Assembly (NCBI RefSeq): GCF_003013715.1
Contig: NC_072812.1
Coordinates: forward strand, 1,054,001 to 1,118,000
Direction: 5' to 3'
DNA: 64,000 nucleotides
DNA from: Candidozyma auris
Lineage: Eukaryota > Ascomycota > Pichiomycetes > Serinales > Metschnikowiaceae
In this document: positions 38,200 through 47,600 of the stretch, one piece after another
Numbering within the stretch: position 1 is the stretch's first letter
Layout: every line of letters starts with the position of its first letter
Notes under the pieces: generated by a model
Told to the model about the DNA's origin: nothing
The model's database searches: none
Seen by the model: only the letters and a program-made list of their open reading frames with translations
Position numbers and translations under genes: made by a program

Positions 38200-41100
38200 A
38201 TGGGTGTTCCAGCTCTTTTCAGGTGGCTTTCAAGAAAGTACCCGAAAATCATATCTCCCGTGGTGGAAGACGAGGGCGACGCCCAGTACGGTCGTGAACC
38301 TCAATACCTGGACCCTAACCCAAATGGCGAACTAGATAACCTATACTTGGATATGAACGGTATTGTTCATCCTTGTTCCCACCCTGAGCACAAACCGCCT
38401 CCTGAGACCGAGGACGAGATGTTCTTGGACGTGTTCAAGTACACCGATCGTGTCTTGATGATGGCTAGACCTAGAAAGGTGTTGGTTATTGCCGTCGATG
38501 GAGTGGCGCCAAGGGCAAAGATGAATCAACAGAGAGCTAGAAGATTTCGTGCTGCACAGGATGCGAAGATACACGATGAAGAGATGGAGAGGCAGATAGC
38601 TGATGCTGAAGCTCGCGGTGAGATCATTGAGCAATCGATCAAGGGTAAAAAGAAGTGGGATTCTAACGCAATCACTCCCGGTACACCCTTCATGGACGGT
38701 TTAGCTGCAGCTTTGAGATACTGGGTGGCCTACAAACTAGCTTCTGACCCAGGCTGGAAGGACTTGCAGGTGATTATTAGTGATGCTACGGTGCCTGGTG
38801 AAGGTGAGCATAAGCTTATGAGCTTCATCAGATCGCAGCGTTCTGATCCTCTGCATGATCCTAACACAAAACATTGCATCTATGGTCTTGATGCTGATCT
38901 TATCTTCTTGGGTTTGGCTACTCATGAACCACATTTTAGAGTTTTAAGAGAGGATGTATTTGCTCAAGGGGGAGGGTCCAGAAATTTGAGAATTTCCGAT
39001 CAAATGAACATGACCGCAGAAGAGAAGAAGGCATTGGATGCCAAAGATGCAAAGAAGCCGTTTTTATGGCTTCATGTCAACGTGCTCCGAGAGTATTTGG
39101 AAGTGGAGTTGAAGGTGAGAATGGGTCCTCAATGGGACTTAGAAAGGGCAATTGACGACTGGGTGTTCATGTGTTTCTTTGTTGGAAATGATTTTTTGCC
39201 CCATTTGCCCTCCTTGAGTGTTCGTGATAATGGTATTGATATCTTGGTAGGATGCTGGAAACTGATCATATCAAGGGTCAGTGATTACTTAACATGTGAT
39301 GGTAAGCTCAATCTTGATGCAGTTGAACAACTTCTTAAGGCTCTTTCGGTTAAGGAAGATGACATCTTGCGGAGGAGACACGAGAACGAGCAGCGTTATC
39401 AGCATAATGACAAGAGAAGAAAGATTGCGCAAGACGAAGAGAAAAGTTTGCGTGCTCAATACCTTTCCACTGTTTCAAAAGGTAAGGAGAAGGCGCCTAT
39501 TACAGCTGATCAGAGTATGCCTCTCATGGATACGTCGGGTAAGCTTGTTGATGGCTATGCACAGCTTTCGAATAAGGACATTGTCCACAATCGTGACATA
39601 ATAACGAAAGCTAACATGGCTAATGCTGATGCTGCTGCTGCACTCAAAAAGCTTCTAAATCAGAAAAGCGGAGGCTCTCCAGAAAAATCAGAAACCCAGA
39701 GCGACGCGGAACAATCTGAAACTAATAAAAGGACTGCAAGCGACATGGAGTCGACAGAGCTTTCAGAAGAAGATCCCGATGAGGATCAAGTAAGAGAATG
39801 GGAACCAGGATACAAAGAGCGGTATTACAAGATAAAATTCGACTTGTCGACTAAGGAAGAGATTGATAAACAAAGGAAAGACCTCGTCTACTCATATATT
39901 GAAGGTGTTTCTTGGGTACTTTTGTATTATTATCAGGGATGCCCTTCATGGCAATGGTATTATCCATACCACTATGCTCCATTTGCTGCTGATTTCACGG
40001 ACTTGAGAGAGCTCTTTGGAAATCAAGGTGTTAAATTCGTTCAGGGTGAGCCCTTCAGCCCTTACGAACAGCTTATGTCTGTTTTACCAGCTGCTTCTGG
40101 CCATGCTTTGCCTGAGGTGTTCAGAGAACTTATGTCAAGCCCCGACAGTGAAATCATAGATTTTTACCCAGAAAATTTCAAAATTGACATGAATGGTGCC
40201 AAGATGAGCTGGCAGGGTATTGCACTTTTACCTTTCATCGATGAACACAGGCTTCTTACCGCAGTGCGTGGAAAGTACGACTTGTTGACAGACGCTGAGA
40301 AGGAGCGCAACACGAATAAAGAAGCGCAGCTTTTCATCTCGAGCAAAAACAAAAACTACAAGAAATTCTTGCATGCATTTGAGGAAGATCAGATTGTGTC
40401 TTTCGAAGCTGTCAAAACCGGTCTTGCGGGTATTGTCAAACCAGTACTGACATACTCTCCTGATGGAGAAATGAAGTTTCCTCTTAAGGAAGGAGAAATG
40501 CCTGACGTTTCGAACGCAGCATATTTGATGTCGTGGTATAACTTCCCTAAGACTACCCCAGGAAAATCAATGATACTCAATGGCTACATACCTCACGCCA
40601 AAGTGCTTACAGAGGATGATAAGTATGCCCTCACAAGTAGACAGCGAAATGGACCGCGCTTCCAGAATGTTTCTGATTATGTTAACAAGGGTCCAAAAGG
40701 CAAGGATGATTACATGATGTACGATATGAGACAAGGGGGATATCGGTCACTTCCCTACATTGGTAGTCAGCCGGGCCCTAACCGTGGAAGAGGCGGTGGA
40801 TTTGGTGGTCGTGGGACCTACAACAATCGTGGCAATAGAGGCGGGTATAATGGCAGAGGCGGGTACCAAAATCAGGGTCAGCATTACAACAATTACGGCA
40901 ACAACTACAACAATAACTACAATAACTACAATCAGAATTATCCCAATAAAGGGTATAATGCCGGGAATAATCACAACTCAGGATACAATGATTATGGCTC
41001 GCAAAGTTATCAAAATAAGTCAACTTATCAAAGATACCAGGGTCAAAATTATAACCAGAATTACAATCAGGGCTATCATCAGACCCCCAATCAAAATTAT

Positions 41101-41253
41101 AATCAGAATCATAATCAAGGATACAACCAGAACTACAATCAAGGATTTAATCAAGGATACAATCAGGGCTATCAGGGACAGCAGAATCAAGGTTTCAATA
41201 ACCATAACAGTTTTGGAGGTGCTTATAAGAGAAGCGGTTACGATAGGAGATGA
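38200..41253 (+). CDS. RAT1: Nuclear 5'-3' exoribonuclease Rat1/Xrn2
   Basis: Rat1 degrades nuclear RNA 5' to 3', drives torpedo termination by Pol II and processes rRNA and snoRNA. The 1017-residue product has the canonical start MGVPALFRWLSRKYPKI. Active-site motifs include DNLYLDMNGIVHPCSHPE, the PRAKMNQQRARRFR basic patch, DATVPGEGEHKLMSFIR, YGLDADLIFLGLATHEP and FVGNDFLPHLPSL. The conserved second region follows an acidic insert (residues about 495-545). The last 150 residues are a Gly/Arg then Asn/Tyr/Gln repeat tail. The CTG at 38308-38310 (codon 37) falls at the Ser of the yeast YSKPNPNGEL segment, supporting CTG as Ser. Confidence 0.97.
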   Translation: MGVPALFRWLSRKYPKIISPVVEDEGDAQYGREPQYLDPNPNGELDNLYLDMNGIVHPCSHPEHKPPPETEDEMFLDVFKYTDRVLMMARPRKVLVIAVDGVAPRAKMNQQRARRFRAAQDAKIHDEEMERQIADAEARGEIIEQSIKGKKKWDSNAITPGTPFMDGLAAALRYWVAYKLASDPGWKDLQVIISDATVPGEGEHKLMSFIRSQRSDPLHDPNTKHCIYGLDADLIFLGLATHEPHFRVLREDVFAQGGGSRNLRISDQMNMTAEEKKALDAKDAKKPFLWLHVNVLREYLEVELKVRMGPQWDLERAIDDWVFMCFFVGNDFLPHLPSLSVRDNGIDILVGCWKLIISRVSDYLTCDGKLNLDAVEQLLKALSVKEDDILRRRHENEQRYQHNDKRRKIAQDEEKSLRAQYLSTVSKGKEKAPITADQSMPLMDTSGKLVDGYAQLSNKDIVHNRDIITKANMANADAAAALKKLLNQKSGGSPEKSETQSDAEQSETNKRTASDMESTELSEEDPDEDQVREWEPGYKERYYKIKFDLSTKEEIDKQRKDLVYSYIEGVSWVLLYYYQGCPSWQWYYPYHYAPFAADFTDLRELFGNQGVKFVQGEPFSPYEQLMSVLPAASGHALPEVFRELMSSPDSEIIDFYPENFKIDMNGAKMSWQGIALLPFIDEHRLLTAVRGKYDLLTDAEKERNTNKEAQLFISSKNKNYKKFLHAFEEDQIVSFEAVKTGLAGIVKPVLTYSPDGEMKFPLKEGEMPDVSNAAYLMSWYNFPKTTPGKSMILNGYIPHAKVLTEDDKYALTSRQRNGPRFQNVSDYVNKGPKGKDDYMMYDMRQGGYRSLPYIGSQPGPNRGRGGGFGGRGTYNNRGNRGGYNGRGGYQNQGQHYNNYGNNYNNNYNNYNQNYPNKGYNAGNNHNSGYNDYGSQSYQNKSTYQRYQGQNYNQNYNQGYHQTPNQNYNQNHNQGYNQNYNQGFNQGYNQGYQGQQNQGFNNHNSFGGAYKRSGYDRR
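40790..41230 (+). repeat. RAT1: Asn/Tyr/Gln/Gly-rich repeat encoding the RAT1 tail
   Basis: Degenerate repetition of AAT/AAC, TAC/TAT and CAG/CAA codons encodes units such as NYNQNYNQGY, preceded by RGG-like motifs (GRGGGFGGRG). It creates long antisense and frame-shifted open frames. Confidence 0.85.
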
Positions 41254-41404
41254 AATGAAAGTCATTACTGATAAAGCAGCATCAATTAGTTTGTAGTTAA
41301 GGGAACTCCTCAAGTAAGCGAGTTATTGTACTGTGTAGAGTGCTTATCACCAAGTGTGGCTGCTGAATACGTTAATCGCACACAGGAGTGCTTCCACAAA
41401 CCAA

Positions 41405-42592
41405 ATGAGACCTCTTTTTTACGAGAAAAATAGTCAAATTGCCGTGTCAGTGGCTGAAACTGATGGCGTCTGGACTTTAAGTACGAGTAAGACTATATCA
41501 CCTGAGCAAGGATATGTGGCGGTTTCCAAGAATGACTCATTAATTGCCAATAGAGAAGTTTACGTGGTGGACTCCATCAAGGCAGGAAAGGGACAAGGAA
41601 ACTCAGATGATAGCATCTATGCCAGAATTCTCAAGCCGATTTTCGAAGATTTAATCCACATCAAGCATCATTATGTTGCCACAACATCTGCAGAGTCAAT
41701 TGCAGAGTTCGCTTCATCTTTGCCTTCCTCACCAGAGCCTAAGTTGGTCATCATACTCGGTGGTGATACTTCCATTAGCGAGTTTGTCAATGGGATTAGC
41801 GAGAGTCTCAATTCAGGACTCATTGATTTGGCTGTAATCCCTACAGGAACCGGAAACGCCTTGGCTCTTTCTCTTGGTATTGGTGACGTCCATTCAGCCC
41901 TTCAGAGGCTCTTCACATCAACACTTTCAAAGCCATTAAATGTATACCTGGCATTACTACCAGAGGGTACTCAGAAAGTATTTCGTGGAGACTTTGTGGG
42001 CAACGCCCCGAAGAAGTATTATTTCTTGGTGGTGCTTTCATGGGCTTTTCATGCTTCCTTGGTGGCAGATAGTGACACCGAGGAGCTACGCCAGTACGGA
42101 AACGAAAGATTCAAAATTGCTGCAGGACAAAACTTGAGTAGGCCACAAAAATATGAGGGGACTGTTTTGATTAAGTCCAAAGAGAAAGTGGTCAAAACAA
42201 ATGGTCCCTTTTCCTACCTAATTGTTACTCCGGTTCAGGAGTTCGAGCCAGGCTTCAGAATCCTGCCAAGGGGAAACGTATTTGACCTGTCTCTTTACTT
42301 GCTAACAGTAGGATATGAACACGAAGAGAGCATATCAGGCAAGTATTTGTTTGACGTCATGATGGAAGCCTATGATAACGGCAAACATATCGACAATCCC
42401 AGGGTCTCATACAAGGAGGTTACTCTTGATCAAAATATCATACTAGAAGGGGAGAACTTACTTCCGGCTTACACCAGACGATTCTGCGTGGATGGTGCCA
42501 TTGTTCTGCTACCTGAAAATGAGAAGGCTACTATTCAAATACAACCTGAGGGAAGTCAGCTCGGAGACTGGAAATTACAGGTTCTCACCTAA
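41405..42592 (+). CDS. Diacylglycerol/sphingoid-base kinase-like protein
   Basis: A 395-residue protein with the DAG-kinase catalytic fold. LVIILGGDTSISEFVNGI corresponds to the glycine-rich nucleotide loop, and VIPTGTGNALALSLGI to the second conserved block. SWAFHASLVADSD matches the later G-F-D-A region, and GFRILPRGNVFDLSL follows near the C-terminus. Sphingosine and diacylglycerol kinases usually have GGDGT; this one has GGDTS, so activity or substrate may differ. I use the ATG at 41405 because the upstream open frame begins at a GTG. No membrane segment is seen. It ends 28 bp from the convergent MFS gene. Confidence 0.8.
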   Translation: MRPLFYEKNSQIAVSVAETDGVWTLSTSKTISPEQGYVAVSKNDSLIANREVYVVDSIKAGKGQGNSDDSIYARILKPIFEDLIHIKHHYVATTSAESIAEFASSLPSSPEPKLVIILGGDTSISEFVNGISESLNSGLIDLAVIPTGTGNALALSLGIGDVHSALQRLFTSTLSKPLNVYLALLPEGTQKVFRGDFVGNAPKKYYFLVVLSWAFHASLVADSDTEELRQYGNERFKIAAGQNLSRPQKYEGTVLIKSKEKVVKTNGPFSYLIVTPVQEFEPGFRILPRGNVFDLSLYLLTVGYEHEESISGKYLFDVMMEAYDNGKHIDNPRVSYKEVTLDQNIILEGENLLPAYTRRFCVDGAIVLLPENEKATIQIQPEGSQLGDWKLQVLT

Positions 42593-42620
42593 GTCTATGT
42601 CTATTATCCCTAAACGAAAG

Positions 42621-44285
42621 TCAATTGTGTGTGTACAAGTACACGATGCAAAGGCTGGAAACTCCGCAGACTAATGCCATTAAAGTATAACACCAGCCGA
42701 TTCCCATGTTCTCCATCTGACTCAATATGCTAACAAATACGGCTGCGCACCAGCATCTTGTCAAATTTACTACGGCACATGCACCAGAAGCACCGGTTGG
42801 TCTCAAGTCCACCACTACCGTACTTGAGATTGTCAACCAACACATGGCACCGAATGCTATGGCAAAAGAAGCGATAATTGCGAGAAGCACTGGACCTTGG
42901 TAATGAAGAACCCATGCAAAAAGTAATGCAGAACCGAGACAAATTGTGGAGGGGAGGATAGATACAATAAGCCTGGATTTCAAGATGTTGAATGTTGCTT
43001 CATGTTGGGTATTCATCATATACTTCCTGTACGAGAAATCAAGCAACTTTCCGATGATAAGCGATCCAAGAAGTCCTCCAATACCGCTTGGTATATATGA
43101 GAGAGCCACCTTATCAAGTGTGAAACCATATTGTTTGGCAAGCGCGTGTGAGAAAGTCGTGAGCATCATGAGCCAAAGTGAATAGCAGAGAGAAGCTGGG
43201 ATCAAGACCAAGACGGCTTCTTTTTGTTTCAAGACCTCAAGTGGCTTTAGTATGTTGAAATTTTGCTTTGTCGTGGGAAGATTCACATCAGGGTGCTTCG
43301 GTTTTTCGGTGGTAGCTTCCGTATCTAACCGAGTTGCAAAATACGACATTTGCATCACTGGTGCCATCATGATGAATTTCATCCTCTGCGGTATACCTTT
43401 CGCCTGTGGTCCTACTATCGCAGCTGACGTTTCTGGAAGGCAGACGAAAATAATGAGCAATGTGGCTCCCGCAGATATAGCTAGGAACCAAAATATGGCT
43501 CTCCAGCCGAATGCTGATGAGATCATCCCTCCCACGAACGCTCCAAATGCTTGTCCAAGAAGGGCTAAGCCGGTAGTGAGTCCAATAAATGATGCTCTTT
43601 CTGCTCTAGTGCTAATATCACTGGCGATGCCGCTTCCTAACGAGATCGTTGATGAGATGCAAAACGCTTGTAAACATCTTAATACTGTTAGTCCGGCAAA
43701 TGTTGAGTTCACTGCTAAAAGACAATTGACAACGATGTATGATAGTAGACATGACATCACAATTGGTCTCCGGCCAACTGAATCAGCTAGATTTGAAAAC
43801 ACAAGAGGACCAACACCTTGAAAGATTGAGTATACAACGATAGTGACGTTTACTGCAGATTCAGATACCTTCAAAGCACGCTGAATTTCTGGAAGCACAG
43901 GTACGAAGATGGGACTTGATATAGAAGACCAGAAGCCAGCCATACCTCCGAGCATAGCTATAGTATACTTTTCCCACGTCCTGAAAATGGAAGTCGGCTT
44001 CCTTTCCTCTAATTGGGAGTCTAGAAGAAGAATCTCTTCTTCGGAGTCTGAGCTACCTATGGAAAGCTCCTCGGCTCCTAGATTGAAATGAACATCGAGC
44101 GAATCACTCGAATCAACTTTATCAATGTTCAGTAAGTGCGCCCTCTGCGCTAGCAGCCTCGACCTCTTCATAATGAGCCGGTCGAGCTTTGTATCAGAGA
44201 GCATCAGCCTGAGTTGTATTGGGTGAACAGTCTTTGCTCTATTTAGAGACTCGAAATTGTCTAATTCCTCGTCTGGAGTCTCCAT
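42621..44285 (-). CDS. MFS exporter of the DHA1 family (Qdr/Dtr-like)
   Basis: A 554-residue major facilitator with 12 predicted segments and a 110-residue hydrophilic N-terminus. The N-terminal pattern (LDRLIMKRSRLLAQRAHLLN, then an acidic Ser-rich GSSDSEEE) recalls the long N-termini of yeast Qdr3 and Dtr1. MFS motifs include LADSVGRRPI in loop 2-3 and FGWRAIFWFL in TM5-6. DHA1 transporters are proton antiporters for drugs, polyamines or dityrosine precursors. Which one applies here cannot be decided from sequence alone. It is convergent with the lipid-kinase-like gene, 28 bp away. Confidence 0.85.
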   Translation of the reverse strand: METPDEELDNFESLNRAKTVHPIQLRLMLSDTKLDRLIMKRSRLLAQRAHLLNIDKVDSSDSLDVHFNLGAEELSIGSSDSEEEILLLDSQLEERKPTSIFRTWEKYTIAMLGGMAGFWSSISSPIFVPVLPEIQRALKVSESAVNVTIVVYSIFQGVGPLVFSNLADSVGRRPIVMSCLLSYIVVNCLLAVNSTFAGLTVLRCLQAFCISSTISLGSGIASDISTRAERASFIGLTTGLALLGQAFGAFVGGMISSAFGWRAIFWFLAISAGATLLIIFVCLPETSAAIVGPQAKGIPQRMKFIMMAPVMQMSYFATRLDTEATTEKPKHPDVNLPTTKQNFNILKPLEVLKQKEAVLVLIPASLCYSLWLMMLTTFSHALAKQYGFTLDKVALSYIPSGIGGLLGSLIIGKLLDFSYRKYMMNTQHEATFNILKSRLIVSILPSTICLGSALLFAWVLHYQGPVLLAIIASFAIAFGAMCWLTISSTVVVDLRPTGASGACAVVNLTRCWCAAVFVSILSQMENMGIGWCYTLMALVCGVSSLCIVYLYTHN

Positions 44286-44619
44286 TTTGGTCCTGCAATG
44301 AAGTTACCTTGCGGATATCGGCAATCTTTTTTATGTTATATAAAATAATCAGTGGCTGCTAAAACCCGAATAGTCTCACCTGATGCACCTGGTATGCAGA
44401 GGAGGCCTAGATTCGCAAGTGTCACAAGATAGAGTTATATTCTGGTCTCGATTAAATATACACCTGATTACATGCTTACTACTTTGCAATTATTACTTGA
44501 ATGAAATCAATCCACTGGCTCATGATGGATTGAATGTTATATTACACGTTGATCCTATTTATTCAACTATATTTTCCATGCAGGTGTATCGAAGGCTGCA
44601 AAATCCGCAGCCGCATCAT
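44286..44619. other. Intergenic between the MFS exporter and MLP1
   Basis: A 334-bp AT-rich stretch acting as promoter of the exporter and 3' flank of MLP1. TATATAAAA-type sequence appears at 44337-44346 (TTATATAAAA). Confidence 0.5.
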
Positions 44620-47600
44620 TTACTCCTTCTCTTCCTTGTCTTCCTTGCTTCGCTTGTATGTATTTCCAGTGTTTGGTGGGAAAGTGCGCTTGCGTGTATA
44701 CGTGTTTCCTTGATTATGGAAGGGTGGCTTTTGTTGACCTTGATTCGCTTGCGTCTGAGTGACAGACTGAGTCTGGCCTTGTTGAGCGCCGTTTCTAGGT
44801 CCTGGCTGAATGACATTCAAGGTCTGCTCTCCGTGAGGACCGCTGGCTATGGGTGTGCTTCGTCCGCTTCCTTGCATGTTTGCGGACTTATCGGCACCAT
44901 CAGTTCCTCCCTCTGAACCCTCGAGCTTCTCGACCTTTCTGTTCAACACACGAAGCTTAAATTCATACTTCGTCTCAACGGACGCCTCAATCTTCTTTCT
45001 CTCTGCATCCAACCGCTTCTCGAACTCATCATTTAGCTGCTTGATCCTGGCTTCGTACTGCGCAGTGAGTTGTTGGCGTACCTTCTCTGAGTCTTGATTG
45101 GAGCCTTCCGCTGCAATTCTTTCTTGTACACGCCGTTCCACTTTAGCATTTAAGTCTTTGTCATACTTTTTGGTGAGCTCTTTCGTGACTTCCTCCACCT
45201 TTGCTTTCAGCTCTTTTTCCACCCTTTCTCTGATGGCTTCCTCAGAGACGTTATTGGTTGAAATCAGGGACTTTGCTTTCAGTAGCTCATTTGCAAGTCT
45301 AGAGTCAAACTGACTCTGCAACTGTGATCTGAGTTTCGCCTTCTCATTTTCATGCTGCTCTTTAAGTTTGTGGATCTCAGTTTCAAATTCTTTATCCGCT
45401 TCGGCCTTTGCAGCCTCCGCTTTATTCAATTGCTCCTTCAACGAGCCGACATTCGTTGCAGAACCTTGCTGTGATTGAAGCTCTGCTAGTTGCTTAGTTG
45501 TCATCTCATGAATTCCTTTCAACTCGTTAAGCTCCTTCTCTAATTCCCTATTTTTGTCTCTATGATTGATGAGCTTCGTTCTGAATTCATTTTTAAGAGC
45601 CTCGAATTTAGCTAAAAGTGACTTGACCTCCTCGTTATTCTCCAATCTGTTCTTCAACCTATCGTTTTCTTCCTTCAATAAACGAACTTCTTGTTCAAGC
45701 GCCGAAGCAGTCTCATCGTTTGTTGCATTAGTGGTTGGTTGAGCTGCAGAAGCTGATGACCTGAGGGTTTCAATCTCCTTTCGTAAGCCCCCTATAGTTT
45801 CAACGGCTCTCTTGTTCTCATTTCTTAGGGTAACATTACTTTCTCTTAAGATATTCAATTGTTCAAGCTGCTCAAGAAGACGTTCGTGTTCTTTGCTTGT
45901 TTCTTCCAACTGAACTTTTGTGCCCAGTAGTCTGTTCAATTGCGAGCGAACAGAGACCAATTCAGAGTTTATGATATCAATTTGACCTTCAAGACGCTGG
46001 TTTTCCTCCTTTAACAGGTTCGCCTTCGAGTCTGCTACGTCCTTCTCACGACGCAAGTAGTTGAGAACTTCCTTCCAATTCTCAGTGGTGTCATCATCCC
46101 CAGAGGCACTAGCTTTACTCAATTCGATTTGCTTGAGAGTGAGATCAAATTGATACTGTAAATCATTCAACTTTGCTTTTGTCTGTTGAAGTTCCTCAAG
46201 GGTTTTCACGTGTTCTTCCGAAACTAAAGATTCCTTAGACGACATCTTCTTGGCAGACTCTTCCAACTTCGTCGTGAGTTCTTCCACTCGCGCATGCAAC
46301 GAGGAGTTGAGATCTTTTTGATTGACGAGTTCTTCATTTAACGTTTCGACCTCTGCAAACTTGTCCTGGAATTTCTTGTCCAATGCATCATACATCTCGG
46401 TTTGAGACTTTAAGTCATCTGTCAAGGAGCTAAACTTTTCTTGATATTCATTCTTGAGATCATCATACGAAGATGCCTTCAATGAAAATTCATGAAGCTT
46501 TGATTTCAACTCTTGCTCTGCATTAAGGAATTCGTTTTGGTTGTCGTGTAATTGCTTCTGAAGGGAATCGATCTCCTTTTTCTGGGATGCAATTTCATCA
46601 GACAAGCTTTGCTTTTCACGCTCAGCTGTTTCAATCTTCTCATCAGCTGATGCCTTATACGAATCAAAGGATTCGGTAGCTTTTACAAGGGCATCCTCAG
46701 CAGCTTTTGCAATGTTACTAAATTCAGTAACTTGTGCTTCTGCTTGCTTCAACTCGAGCTTGAGATCGTCATAATCCGGGTTGCTTGGTCCACTGTCCGA
46801 TGTAGAGTTTAATTCAAGTGAGCGACTCACGCGGTTCTTTGAGGCATTGGCAAGCTGCTCACGCAAAGTCGTTATAAGTGATTCCTTATCGCTGATCTTT
46901 TGTCTTGCTTGAGCCAACCTTTCGCTGATCTCGTTGACTTGTTCAAGCTTAATGTTCTGAGCCTTCAATGCCATTTCAGATTGCGACGCCAATATTTCGA
47001 TTCTTTCATCTTTCTCATTAAGTTTTTGTTGCAAAGTATGGTAGTTTTCAATGCTTTCAGATAATCTTCTCGACAACTCTATGCTAGATTGTTCTCTCTC
47101 TTTAAAAAGGGATTGTAAATTGGAAACAAATGAGTTTAGCTGATCTTTGTCACGCTTAAGCTGTTCAATCTCTTCTCTCAAGTTCTTCTGCATACTGCCC
47201 CAGACTTCTTTCTCTGCTTTCAAGCTCTCTGCAGAGGCCTTTATCTCTGCATAGTTCTTCTCGAGATCACGGAACTCGTTTGATTTCGTCACCAATATTG
47301 ACTCGTGCTTGGACGTTTGCTCTTTCCAGAAGGCAACCTCCCGACTCGTGTTTTGAAGCTCGCGATTCGATATATCGAGAAGCTTCTTGACGTGCTCGAA
47401 CCTATTCTCAACTATCGCAGCATCATGCTTGGCTGAGCTAAGCTTTGTCTGCATCTCTTCATACGAGGCATTTGCGGACGCTAATCTGTCCATGAGCGAC
47501 TTTATCTTCTCACTGGATTCTGACTGAAGTGTCTTCAAATTCTGCTCATGCTCCTTGATATTGCTCTTGAGTTCACTATTAGCCTCCGTAAGAAGCTTCA

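Noticed and set aside
40760..41296. 178-codon frame of Ile/Thr repeats
   Set aside because: It is a frame-shifted reading of the RAT1 repeat tail.
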